Part shown: positions 1 to 11,187 of the stretch, in pieces
Position numbering within the stretch: position 1 is the first letter of the stretch
Layout: every line of letters begins with the position of its first letter
Origin: Lamellibrachia columna
Lineage: Eukaryota; Annelida; Polychaeta; Sabellida; Siboglinidae
NCBI GenBank assembly: GCA_963662155.1
Contig: OY759265.1
Coordinates: forward strand, 7,368,838-7,432,837
Length of the DNA stretch: 64,000 bases
Direction of reading: 5' to 3'
Notes under the pieces: generated by a model
What the model saw: only the letters and a program-made list of their open reading frames with translations
What the model was told of the DNA's origin: nothing
Databases searched by the model: none
Made by a program: the position numbers and the translations under genes

Positions 1-236
1 TTGCACAAATGGTCTACCATGTTGTAGTTGATATTAGGTATATGATTGATTTTTTTGCAAATTGAATTGAAAATGAGACAAGCGAAAAAATCGATTGAGG
101 AGGTACTTTAAGAGAATTGAGGAGGAACCTTTTAGAGAATTGAGGAGGAACCTTTAAGAGAATTGAGAAGGGACCTTTAAGAGAATTGAGGAGGTACCTT
201 TAGGGACTTCAAAGAGAATTGAGGAGGGACCTTTAA
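1..236 (+). repeat. Dispersed-repeat end plus intron-1 minisatellite, first part
   Basis: The first ~93 bases are AT-rich. They are followed by ~21 bp units of the form acctttaagagaattgagg. The first ~165 bases match 7348-7513 almost base for base, and related sequence lies in intron 1 of the complete gene at 27018-27240. This places the window start inside intron 1 of an asparaginase-like gene whose exon 1 would lie upstream. Confidence 0.85.
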
Positions 237-780
237 CGGGAGACTCGGGTCGGATTTGACGGATTTTTGACAGTAAAATGAATTTCGAGTTTTTGCTATT
301 TCCGTGTATAAATATTATTCAACTTGCCATTCATGTAAGTTGCACTGTCGAAATAAACACGTTTCTGTCATAAAACGTGTCTTTTGTATGATGCCTATCA
401 TTGCTAAGTCTTTGTTTATGTCAAATGAACCGAGACTAATGGGACATTATGTGATTTTCCGCGAGCCATTGCATGCCGGAAAACGCTGCCATTCCAACAT
501 GGCGCATATCACGGGAAAGCCCCATTTTCGCTCTGTATGATGGTACAAACAGTTTTAAAATGTGCCCGGAGGTATCCGAGTAATTCCGACTATAAATGAC
601 CGCCTCTGAACCATCTCGGTGACAAAGGAATGGGGAATGCCACGACGATTCGCCAGACATCACCACGTGATGTCGGATTCCCTCAAATCAAGCGCTCTAA
701 TTGGTTGTAATACTAATTTTCATCCTCTGACGTCAGCTTGAAATACCAGCTACGTTCTATTCGATCGACTTTTTTATCCC

Positions 781-1857
781 ATGAGTTTCGTTCATTTATA
801 TCGCTTTGTAAAACGACATTATGCCGTTTGGTCGAAAGCGAGTGGGCGCGGTTACGGTACTGGGAGGCAGCGAAAGTTTGCATCGTTGCAGTTAGCGCGC
901 GATGCGAAGGCATCGAGGGTTGAATTCGCCAATGAACCTGCGGCGACAACTTCGTCTTCTTCGACCATCACCGTCCATGGTGCCAGCGAGAATGGCACGC
1001 AGTGTAAGTTTAATTCTGATATTTCATATGTTCACTTGTGTTTTATCCAAACATCGCCTTTGTGGCATAACTATTACTGTATAAACGATTTGACGCTGAT
1101 CTAGTTCATGCTGTTGATGTTCGTGGTTGTGTTGACATTCAGGCCCAGGGGCCATCCAGGCACATCAGAAGCAAAGTTGTAACTATGGTTTATTATATTA
1201 CTACAATTTGCCCTGGAAATTATCGTATACATAGCCTATATACACACACGCGCGCGGGTGTGTGTGTGTATAATATGGCAATGCCAATAAAATAAATTGC
1301 ATTCAATGCCATACCCCTGCATACGTAGTAAGGGGGGGGGCTTTTGTTGTTGAACATGTCTTGGATACTTTTTGTTCATGAAATACATTTATATTGTGTA
1401 TTTTTTCCAGGCATCAAGGCGGTCATTAACAGTACCAGCTGATCCGTCTCGGAGACTGTCTGTCACTGAACGGAAGTTTGGTTATGCAGATCTTTTGGAG
1501 GAGATAGGTGTCCCTCGATTCCTGGTTGAGGATGAGACAGATGCTGATGGAGATCTTTCAACAGTACTTGTACGCTGTGCCGTGTTGCCATCACTTGTTG
1601 CGAACCTGCTATGCACGTTGTGTAGGAAGCATACACTCTCCACCCCAGCTGTCGACCGCACCGCACCCTCGGCATGGTGTGTGGCCTCGAGACTTTCTGC
1701 ACCAGTTGCGACAAGGTCATCAATGCAACTCTGTCATCAGACTGTATCGATGGGACTCAGGCGACGAATGTCCCATTTGTCGTGGTGAGATCAGCTGTGT
1801 CGGCAACGATGGACATGGGTGTCGGGTACTCGGGACTTGTGTGAAATTTATTTTACA
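781..1857 (+). pseudogene. Transposase N-terminal remnant (Mutator-like transposase domain family)
   Basis: I do not recognise this firmly. A first exon ending at a GTAAGT donor near 1013 encodes a basic, Ser/Thr-rich stretch. A second starts after TTTTTTCCAG at 1411 and encodes VTERKFGYADLLEEIG and on. About 50 codons in, the reading frame changes. In the new frame a Cys-rich segment (CTLCR, then FCTSCDKVINATLSS) is followed by VPFVVVRSAVSATMDMGVGY. This resembles the region of invertebrate Mutator-like transposase-domain proteins in which a conserved vNxRAv..m..iG.G motif follows a zinc-like Cys cluster. A stop codon and a frame change break it, and the catalytic part is absent. Confidence 0.45.
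1237..1275. repeat. Palindromic CA/CG/TG microsatellite
   Basis: Alternating tatacacacacgcgcgcg runs into its own complement ggtgtgtgtgtgtata, giving a self-complementary purine-pyrimidine tract inside the transposon intron. Confidence 0.8.
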
Positions 1858-2501
1858 ATGCCAATGACTCTTAACTTTGCCTTTTGATAGATTATACATT
1901 CAGTAATATGTATGCAAAGTTTCAATCATCTAGGTTGCTTTTCAGATGTTGAAATGTATGTGCCAATGTACATAAACTTTGAACACGATTTTCTCAAAAA
2001 CATGTTTTCCCTCACACCTACTGCCTCCCGTGTCACTTATCTCTGCTATTGTTTGACAGAATTACTTGAAACTTTCTACAGTGTTTCTTGATAGTATGCT
2101 CTTGAAAACTATGTAGTAACTTTTTAGAAAACATTATTTATATTTTATATAATGAACCATCAATGTAAAATTTCATGATGAAAAAATACATTCAGATGTA
2201 AAAAAATCATGAAAACAAGTTTTTTGAAAACTTGGAAAGTCAACTGACTGTTTTCATTGGGATTATGTGGAGTAACTACACACCAAATTTGAGTCCTCTA
2301 AATCCAATGGTTACTGATATAAGTCACACGCAACATTCAATCCAAGATGGCTGCATACCGTGGGAAAATATGTATGAAACTTTCTGAAAAAAATTCACTG
2401 CATTACTCTTACCTGGACTTGCAATCTATGAAAGTTTCAGCTCTGTAGGTTCAGTGATAATGAAATAAGAAAATAAAATGCGTTTAGACCCAAGCGACGC
2501 C

Positions 2502-2666
2502 TTAAGAGAATTGAGGAGGAACTTTTAAGAGAATTGAGGAGGAACCATTAAGAGAATTGAGGAGGGACCTTTAAGAGAATTGAGGAGGAACTTTTAAGAG
2601 AATTGAGGAGGAACCTTTAAGAGAATTGAGGAGGAACCTTTAAGAGAATTGAGGAGGGACCTTTAA
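2502..2666 (+). repeat. Intron-1 minisatellite, second part
   Basis: The ~21-22 bp unit (aagagaattgaggaggaacctt) resumes directly after the transposon and runs almost to the exon 2 acceptor at 2682. Confidence 0.9.
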
Positions 2667-2682
2667 CTTGATCTTTTTGCAG

Positions 2683-4186
2683 GACATGGATCTTATTTTA
2701 CGTTGGACGGCACCATCGAGATGGATGCCTCCATTATGAAAGGAGGCAACTTAGACGCAGGTTCTGTTGTGTGTGTATCCAACATCACAAATCCCATCCG
2801 GGTCGCCAGAGCCGTCATGGAGCAGGTGAAATCCTCTGTTCACTCAACCAACCTCAAATAGCTTCACCATTGTAAACGGTTGCCAAGAAATGTCAGGACA
2901 ACGTCGAATGTCACCTCTACTTAGAAGCTAACATTGGCCTCTCAAGAAATGATTACCTTCATTCTTGATAGGTAGCTATGAATTGTAGGAGACCTTGGTT
3001 CTTAATGGGTTTGCTTAAGAAGTCTTGATTACAGAACACATCCAGAACATTTTTATTATGATTGCCACCATCCAGAAAACAATGTTGATTATGATCACAT
3101 CAATTCAATTAAGATTACATTTTCATCTGTATCAGGTAAACGTGCCAGCAAATAACTTGATTATGTAACTTATGTAAATGTTGTGTTGCTTATATTGTGT
3201 CAGTTAAAACAAAGTTCTACAGACTTCCATCCGGAGACTAAAGATAATTGCAGTAGCTAAAACTACAATTCGTTGTTCTTATGTTATCAATCACAATATA
3301 GTAACGCATAAATTGGTGTAAATTATGTATTGATTATATTATCATATATTGTGAATTTCAGACAAAACACGTTTCATTGGTAGGGAAAAGGGCAACTGCT
3401 TTTGCTGAACATATAGGAGAGAAAATTGTTGAAACATCAGCACTTGTAACAGAGAAGTCAAAGAGACGTTTGGAGAGCATGCCTGATTTTCAACCGTCTC
3501 TGATGCAGGACTTCTATAGAACAAGGTTAATGATGACTATAAAGACGCTTTCTAAAAACAAAAGTGGAATGAATATCATAAATCATTCAAGGAACATTTT
3601 AGATTCAATAAAGATGCAGCGGACTCTCATTAACAGAATGATTACTATATTATACTGATTGTTTGCACCATAAGATCATGTTATTTAATATAAACTGTAT
3701 CTATTCCACCATCTTGTCCACCCAAATGTCTTAATGAACCACAATTTTAAATGTAATTTGATTGTTGTCTGTTTATGAATATGTATGCACCAGTTCAGCA
3801 AGCAATGTTTGAGTCAAAACATTAACATTAAACAAATAATTGTCTAATTATATGAAGAAAATGTGGTTTATTAAAACATGTATGGGTGTATGTATGTTAG
3901 AATAAATATATAGTAGTGTGTGCTATATGCACTGTACATGTAGCATGATTTTATGATAAAATTATCAGACCTTTAATATTTCCTTAATTGACAACAGTTT
4001 CAATGTGAATGACTACCACTGATATGTTTAACTGGTCCGCTAGGTCTGCTCCGGCATCCACAGACGACACACACGGTACAGTCGGTGCTGTGGCGGTGGA
4101 CAGCCAGGGAAATGTAGCTTATGCCACGTCCACAGGCGGGATCAATGCCAAGATGCCCGGAAGGATGGGAGACTCACCTGTTGTCG
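2683..4186 (+). CDS. Asparaginase-like gene copy A, exons 2-4 only
   Basis: Three exons of an ASRGL1-type isoaspartyl peptidase/L-asparaginase: exon 2 at 2683-2825, exon 3 at 3362-3525 and exon 4 at 4044-4186. All have AG acceptors and GT donors. Their lengths (143, 164, 143) equal those of the complete copy downstream, so phases are preserved. Exon 2 holds the conserved TIEMDASIM stretch. Exon 4 holds [10 protein letters not shown], where the Thr is the N-terminal nucleophile freed by autocleavage in this family, and then YATSTGG. Exons 5 and 6 do not follow: the intron runs into a minisatellite and then the promoter side of copy B. Exon 1 would lie before the window. All three exons are open, so decay is recent or the break is structural. 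Confidence 0.8.
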
Positions 4187-4435
4187 GTAATTATACAATG
4201 TTTTGTAAGGCTTGATATGAGATTTATATGTAATATTTACTGCACGAAAGACATTTTTTAATATAATATAACATTTTCAGAAGTTCCTCTGTGTGACTAT
4301 GTGCCTAATAAAATGATGTTATTTTGAAGATGAATTGGTTGACCCTTATAGTATATCTTATGGAAGTAAAATTGCTGTGAAATAACCAATTCCTGCTTTC
4401 TCAGCATCATCACCATTGTGGCTGTTACTGTTACA

Positions 4436-5548
4436 AACCATCAACAGATAAACATTCAAACCATAAACAGATAAACATACAAATAATAAACAGATGAACA
4501 TACAAACCATCAACATACAAATAATAAACAGAATCAGATATACAAACCATAAATAGATAAACATACAAAATAATAAATAGATGAACATACAAACCATATA
4601 CAGATAAACATACAAACCATAAACAGATAAACATACAAATAATAACCAGATGAACATATAAACCATAAACATACAAATAATAAACAGATGAATATACAAA
4701 CCATAAACAGATAAACATACAAACAATAACCAGATGAACATACAAACCATAAACATAGACATAATAAACATGAATATACAAACCATAAACACAAATAATA
4801 AACAGATGAACATACAAACCATAAACATATGAACATACAAATAATAAACATGAACATACAAACCATATACAGATAAACATGCAAACCATAAACAGATAAA
4901 CATACAAATAATAACCAGATGAACATATAAACCATAAACATACAAATAATAAACAGATGAATATACAAACCATAAACAGATAAACATACAAATAATAAAT
5001 AGATGAACATACAAACCATAAACAGATAAACATACAAATAATAACTAGATGAACATACAAACCATAAACATACAAAAAATAAACATGAATATACAAACCA
5101 TAAACATACAAATAATAAACAGATGAACATACAAACCATAAACATATGAACATACAAATAATACACATGAACATACAAATAATAAATAGATGAACATACA
5201 AACCATAAACAGATAAACATACAAATAATAAACATACAAATAATAAACAGATGAACATACAAACCATAAACAGATCAACATACAAACCATCAACATATAA
5301 ACATACAAACCATAAACAGATAAACATACAAACCATAAACAGATAAACATACAAACCATAAACAGATAAACATACAAACCATAAACAGATAAACATACAA
5401 ACCGTAAACAGATGAACATACAAATAATAAATATATGAACATACAAACCATAAACAGATAAATATACAAATAGTAAACAGATGAACATACAAACCATAAA
5501 CAGATAAACATACAAATAATAAATAGATGAACATACAAACCATAAAAA
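4436..5548. repeat. 23 bp minisatellite in intron 4 of copy A (~48 units)
   Basis: The unit is aaccataaacagataaacataca, with variants in which the second half is aaataataaacagatgaacat. 23 is not a multiple of 3 and the unit has no stop on the minus strand, so long false reading frames of up to 387 codons appear. The same array occurs at the matching place in copy C (29430-29875) with far fewer units. Confidence 0.95.
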
Positions 5549-5640
5549 GATGTTGTTTACTTAGATTTTCAGAAAGCTTTCGATAAAGTGCCACTTCACT
5601 TGTTTGGGATGGCAGTCTTGTTAAATCTTGTTAAATCTTG
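5549..5640 (+). mobile_element. CR1-type LINE, internally deleted scrap
   Basis: Codons for VVYLDFQKAFDKVPLHL, the reverse-transcriptase motif around the first catalytic Asp, are joined directly to the family 3' tail ggatggcagtcttgttaaatc. The last 10 bases are repeated three times. Everything between the RT core and the tail is missing. The same tail ends the elements at 20835, 30028 and 58741. Confidence 0.75.
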
Positions 5641-5786
5641 TTAAATCCTCTGCTTCTTACATCCTAGCTTTTTGTGCTAGAGCTTTTGAGCAGGTATTTA
5701 ACCCGGAAACATGGCACATTATAAATGTATAATAATAATAAATATGAGACACACTGTTGTTACTAATAATAGCAAGCCATATGTAC

Positions 5787-5827
5787 ATACATACATACAT
5801 ACTTACATACATACATACATACATATA
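5787..5827 (+). repeat. (CATA)n microsatellite
   Basis: A near-perfect catacatac run interrupted once by ctta. Confidence 0.9.
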
Positions 5828-7347
5828 TGAATGCAAGTTAACATAAAATTAAACAGAATGTGTGAGTATTAAAACTATTATGACTATTTTTTCTATTAAA
5901 AGTGCAGGTTGAGTGGGACAGGCAAAATGGTCGTTTTTTGGCATATGCAGAGATTTAATTTCATTTATCATTAATTATCAATCCAGACACCACAATTGAT
6001 GACTTCATTAATAAAGGCATACGTTGCTCTTGACATACATGCAAGAATTGGTTTGTTTTGTCCACATACCTGGCAGCGAGAACAGATAAAACTTTTTGGA
6101 CATCAAAGTATACAGAAATTAAATAATTACCCACCTGTCATCATGTTATAATAGTCTACGAACAACTTGGCGATCCGGTGGGTGATAACAATTAAACATG
6201 CAGACCCCTATTATTATAATGTCTACATCATATATCTCCATATATACCCTCTCTGTCTATCAATATGCTTGTGCCTTCATGGCTTGCAGTAACATGAACA
6301 CCAAACTGACCATGACTGAGATAAAGCCAGTGGTCATTGTGCATGGAGGAGCAGGCAGTCATAAGGCGATTGTTGGTGACCCTGAAGCAAGGAAGTCCAA
6401 GGAGGAGGGTGTGATACAGGCAGCCAGGGTTGGCTACAATATACTCATGAAAGGGGGCAGTTCACTTGACGCCGTTGAATCGGCTGTGATTTCACTAGAG
6501 GATGATCCTGTATTCAATGCCGGTAAGTATCTTGATCAAGTGGTCCGCCAAAGTCCAAATTACTGCCTGTTTATATGAGGAAGTTCGGTGTCCGTCACAT
6601 AAGATTAACTATTTAAATTAAGCACACTTAAAATCCAAGTAGCTATACAGTCACAGTCGTCTGTCTTAATTGTACTGTTGGAAAATTTTAAACTGTGAGC
6701 TATATAAATTTTAAGGTAATGAATCTGTGAAAACAACTACATTAGCAATGTAATATGTTATAACTTTTGTAAAAAAACATGATTATGATGTTAAACAGTT
6801 ACTAGACAGTGTTTTCAGGCCTTTTGTATGTGCAAATTTCCCTTATGAAATCCCGCTCTATCTGTATGAGATTTATATGTAATATTTTACAGACTAAGAC
6901 AAAATGTAAAACAACAAGTTTGCCCCATTGGTTGAAGATATTAAAAACTTGTCAGCCTAGCAAAATTAAAATGTGAAGCCGTGAAAAAAATATACCATCG
7001 CCTTACCAAAATATGGCTAATGTTATCATCATCATGAATCTAATTCGTTGATGTCTAAATGTGTAGTGTGTGACTAGTTTAAGAAATATCTCCAGTCGAT
7101 TTAATTTTTAAGAAGTGCGTGCTTTTATTAATTTTAAATTTACTTTGGTAAACCTCAAAATGTTGAATAAAAAACTATGTAGGGTCAAGACCGATCATGA
7201 CGTGACTTCCATCCTCACGTTGATCATATGAGAGTGTACCAAGGTCGAATTGTCAACATTTCCATCTTTTACTTCAATTGATGTTAGGTCAAACATCAAA
7301 TAATTTAATAGTTTGTCTAATGATTTCACCAAAATTGCATAAAAAAG

Positions 7348-7513
7348 TTGCACAAATGGTCTACCATGTTGTAGTGGATATTAGGTATATGATTGATTTT
7401 TTTGCAAATTGAATTGAAAATGAGACAAGCGAAAAAATCGATTGAGGAGGTACTTTAAGAGAATTGAGGAGGAACCTTTTAGAGAATTGAGGAGGAACCT
7501 TTAAGAGAATTGA
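7348..7513 (+). repeat. Second copy of the window-start repeat in intron 1 of copy B
   Basis: It is practically identical to 1-165, including the first minisatellite units. It stops abruptly at 7513, where intron 4 sequence begins. Confidence 0.9.
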
Positions 7514-7779
7514 CCAATCCTAATAATAATATACTTTGGTTGTAGTTTTCACAAAATGTCATATTATGTTAAAAAAGCAAATGTACCTATTTTTAATCCA
7601 TATATACACTGAACCTAGTTTAGAGACTGTTTATATTTAAATACCTACAGAAAATACAAAAGAAAAAAGTAATTTTACCTTAAAATTGAAAACAACTTTT
7701 CCCCAAGAGTGGGAACCTCCTACCACTCTTCCCCTTGCGAGGCTCATAGCACCAGATCTTCATCTGATTCCATCAGATC

Positions 7780-7890
7780 ATGACAGGTGGTAGATCTCCC
7801 TCAGATCATGATAGGTGGTAGATTTCCCTCTTTTTGTGTAGTGTTTACTTGACACCTATGTTTACTTGACACCTATGATTACTTGACACC
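7780..7890 (+). repeat. Short duplications upstream of exon 5
   Basis: Two tandem copies of agatcatgacaggtggtag-type sequence (three in copy C, 30755-30840) are followed by three copies of tgtttacttgacacctatg. Confidence 0.75.
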
Positions 7891-8300
7891 TATGCAGACT
7901 TTGTGAGTGTTTGACTCCTGATACCTCAGGGGCTGGAGGCTACGCAGACAACAGATCTGGTGCTGTTTCTATGACAGGAGATGGAGAGGCCTTGCTGAAG
8001 ACATGTCTTGGCAGGCACATCACATTCCTTATGGAACACGGTACATGTTACCTCATTCCTCACTCATACACATGTGAGTCCTCAATGCAACTAACATGTT
8101 TATAATTACATCTTATCAAATTTCAGTTTAACGTTCAGTTGATCAGCTATGCTTACTTTTAAGATTACATTTTGAAGTTTTGTATATTTATAATGTTGCA
8201 TGTAACTACATGGTATTTTATCTTGGACTGAATTACTCAACCTCATGTTAAATATTGACAGACCTTCCAAGTCTCTCGATAACTGCTATGTTGATTTTCA

Positions 8301-8400
8301 GGTTTTTTTGGCTTGATCAAGTTTATGTACATATGTTTGTATAATATAATATATAATGAATTAATTGATATAAATAAATTTAATCAAGCCAAAAACCTGA
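8301..8400. repeat. Short inverted-repeat element in intron 5 of copy B
   Basis: caggtttttttggcttgat faces atcaagccaaaaacctg across ~65 AT-rich bases. In copy C the right arm is mutated, so the hairpin predates the duplication or decayed there. Confidence 0.55.
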
Positions 8401-8969
8401 TAATCACTTCACTTGGAAATGTTCATTTTATCACAATTGGGTCAGATCAGAAACAGATATGAGCTATCAAATAATTTGGGTAAGACGTTCAGCAGGTGGC
8501 GCCACCAACAGAAATATATATTTGTTAATATCTCCCGTCATGAGATTCCAAATGGGGGAGATATTCCGCTACTTGGAAGATCTATATTAAATCAATTTGA
8601 ATTGCTTATTGTCTGAAATAAACCTTTTTATTATTAGAAACTATTACTATACTTGACTGAAATTTATGACCCTCTTCGTCACTTCTTCGGAATCAAACTG
8701 AACCATTCTATGTATTGGTCATGTTAAGCAGTTAGTGATTATTCCTATAGATATTCTTTGTTTCAGGTCGGAGTGCCCAGCAGGCCGTGGAAGAGGGTTT
8801 GTCGTACATGCAGGAGAGGGTGAGAGGGAGCGGAGGTGCGATTGCCCTGACCTCCAGGGGAGATATAGGCATCAGCTTCCTGTCAGAAGGCATGTCATTT
8901 GCCTATGTCAGGGGACCACAGATTCATTACGGAATCTACAAAGGTGAAGACAAGACTACATTTCTGTAA

Positions 8970-10147
8970 TGGGGTTGTCTAGATATAATGGATGGCTCAA
9001 ATTATTCATTGGACCATCGTGGACGTTATTTTAACTGATAAAAAACCTGTGTTAATATTGAGTTTTTGCTTGCTATACCTTGGATTGTTTTACACATCCG
9101 ATTAATGAAATTGGTGAGAAATATAGGATACCTGAACTGAAGGTTATTTTAGACATGATGTGTTAAAATTAACAGTCCTCTCTGAAATCATGTGAAACAA
9201 AAATATTGGTTTTTATTATTACACAGAAACTTTGTTAATTTTATTGAAGCAGTTTAAAAGTAAATAAATTTAAGAAATATAATAATTAGTCGACTTTGTA
9301 AGTAAACCAAACCATGTTTGGGGCCCTTTGCTTTATGCTTAATTTTTATTCTTGTTTTGTAAAGTTTATCCAACATTTAGGTGTTAGACAATGTATTTCG
9401 TTTTAAATTAAATAAAAAATGCAATTTTCTTATGTATCTGTCAAGATCGATCCAATTCATTAGTTTATGAAAGTTTATTATTAAATGATTTCACAAAGTT
9501 CTACCCAAACTGGTCAGGAAAATCTACACTCAAATGTATATGGCATCATAGAACATTGCTCATTTCCAACTAATATAAATAATACATCAATTCATATTTT
9601 GAGGGGTCCATCATGATAAAAATATTGATAGCAATAGTTTGTGTGTCAAACGTTTTAGTGCTCGAACTTTGTACAAACATAAATGTATATATTTATATAT
9701 AGGGTAGAGGAGAGGATTGACACGGTTAAACATTCATCACAAATTCAACAGTATAATATCAAACCAGACCAATAACACGTATATTGAAACTTTCTTGTTA
9801 TACACAAAGATCATATATATTGCTGTTGAAAAGTCAAAACAATGGAAATCCATTTTACTCTGCACCAAATGGTTGGTCTATTACACTGACTTCTAACATA
9901 TGATGTTGAAGAACCAAAACAATGAAAGTCCAATTTTGTGTGTCAGAAGTCAGTCTAAAAGGCTCATATCCAACCATGTGGTGCAAATAAAAATAGACTT
10001 CCATTACTTTGACTCTTCAACAGCGATATGTTGCATACATTGGTGGTAAACAATTAGAAAAGACAGTAGTAGTAGTGTGGATATATGGAAATAATTAGTT
10101 TCTTGCACTTCAACCAGAATGTTATGTCACAAAAGTGTAGCAATTTA
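8970..10147 (+). other. Duplicated 3' flank of the asparaginase gene, no gene seen
   Basis: AT-rich sequence collinear with 31970-33115 apart from small indels. It includes a pair of inverted tracts around aaccatgtggtgcaaat and its complement. Similarity stops at caatttactgc, where viral coding sequence starts. Confidence 0.8.
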
Positions 10148-10788
10148 CTGCAAAAGCAGGCTTACTGCGTACCAGTCATGTGTTGACATCGACGCCGTTG
10201 ATCAAGAATTTATCCTGCAGAAATAGATCCACGTGGAGACGGCCCATCATGTCGACGACCCGACTCCGTACGATGTTCACTCGTCGAGCCACGAACCCTT
10301 GTTAGCGGTCGCTCCATCGAGTATCTCGACGGCATCCATGTGAGTGGACGTGTCCTTGTGCCACAGCTGACTCGTCAGTTGCGTGACCTTGGCATCGGTA
10401 CCATAACTCAGCAGCGTCTCTGTTTAGGCACGATACGCATACGTGTTGGTCGAAGAGGTCATGAGCGTACCGTTCAGGTAGACGTCCACTTGACTGAACA
10501 GCGAATGCAGCCAGTTATTGACTGGACCCACGAGATCGACCAAGTCGAGATCGTCCCCATTGGCTCGTGTCACCTTCACGTGCACGTGTAGCATCGTGAT
10601 GGTGAGATCCAGGTGATCGTCTCCCGATCCAAGTATCAGGAATTCTATCGGTCCACCCGAGTCCAGAGAGGCCATGGGTTGATGTTCCACTACGTGGCTG
10701 TCGACGATGCTGACCTGAGTGGGGGGGTACGGTAAAGAGATCCAGCTCGGTCTTGACCCCTATGCACGACTGTTTATTCACGAAAGCC
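10148..10788 (-). pseudogene. Major capsid protein (hexon-like, double jelly-roll) fragment
   Basis: The start is an ATG at 10788 (MAFVNKQSC). A frameshift in a C-run near 10725 is followed by MASLDSGGPIEFLILGSG and VGPVNNWLHSLFSQVDVYLN, a signature I associate with Maverick/adintovirus hexon N-termini. Two further frame changes and stops follow at about 10424 and 10290. The gene is cut off at 10148 in the middle of a conserved stretch (LVRSKPAFA), so roughly the C-terminal half or more is missing. It would form the trimeric capsomer of the particle. It is certainly not functional here. Confidence 0.85.
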
Positions 10789-11183
10789 ATCGTTGTCGAA
10801 TATGTCGGCTTCACGTTTCTTGAGCGTCTGTCTCTTGCGCTGTCTCGCCGCTGTACTGAATCTTTTCTTTGCAGACGTGCGTTTTATACGTTTACGAGGT
10901 CGGACGCCAGGAGAGAAAATGCCACTCATCAGACTCTTACCAGCATCCGTGACGCGTCGTTTGGCTGCCTTTTTTATGCTCTGTCCGGACAAGACGTCTT
11001 CGGCGATGCGCACGCCGGTCTTCAACGCACACTACCCAACGCCACGGCACCTCTCTTGATGAGCGGCATGGCGCTGCGCAGCAGACCACCGAACAAACTG
11101 CCTAGTCCGTGACCCCGCTGTTATTGGCACCGGCGAAGTAGGGCAGTGCATCACCCGCCTGACGCGCGTAATACTCGTAGTTC
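10774..11183 (-). pseudogene. Small basic virion protein (pVI/core-like)
   Basis: It opens with MNYEYYARQAGDALPYFAG. A frame change gives a hydrophobic/amphipathic stretch (LFGGLLRSAMPLIKRGAVAL). Another frame change gives a Lys/Arg-rich tail (VLSGQSIKKAAKRRVTDAGK, then PRKRIKR). It overlaps the hexon start by a few bases. Maverick elements regularly carry a short protein with an amphipathic N-terminal part and a basic tail at this place, likened to adenovirus pVI or core proteins. That functional label is by analogy only. Two frameshifts disable it. Confidence 0.65.
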
Positions 11184-11187
11184 ATCT

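Larger units (their letters stand above)
237..2501 (+). mobile_element. TTAA-flanked DNA transposon, probably Kolobok-like
   Basis: The minisatellite unit reads acctTTAAgagaattg. It is interrupted here so that TTAA stands on both sides (233-236 and 2502-2505), which is a clean target-site duplication. The ends are weakly inverted: ctcgggtc on the left and the complement of gacccaag on the right. Inside is a two-exon transposase remnant, then an AT-rich tail. TTAA target sites are known for piggyBac and Kolobok elements. The remnant protein does not look like piggyBac, so Kolobok is my inference. At 2.26 kb it is probably an internally deleted, non-autonomous copy. Confidence 0.6.
6198..8969 (+). 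pseudogene. Asparaginase-like gene copy B: exons 1, 5 and 6, middle exons missing
   Basis: Exon 1 (6198-6522; the likely start is the inner ATG at 6312 with a good accATGa context) encodes [11 protein letters not shown] and ends DDPVFNAG before a GTAAGT donor. Exon 5 (7930-8040) encodes AGGYADN and TGDGE. Exon 6 (8767-8969) encodes the C-terminus to a stop codon. Exons 2-4 are absent, and with them the nucleophilic Thr. Intron 1 reaches its minisatellite at 7513 and jumps straight to sequence that in copy C lies at ~29948, deep in intron 4. A direct 1-to-5 splice would keep phase (both phase 1) but make an enzyme without its catalytic centre. Type and confidence assume the order shown is real; see the exon-order finding. 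Confidence 0.75.

Noticed and set aside
4358..5594. 387-codon Tyr/Leu/Cys-rich minus-strand protein
   Set aside because: Translation of the 23 bp intron 4 array.
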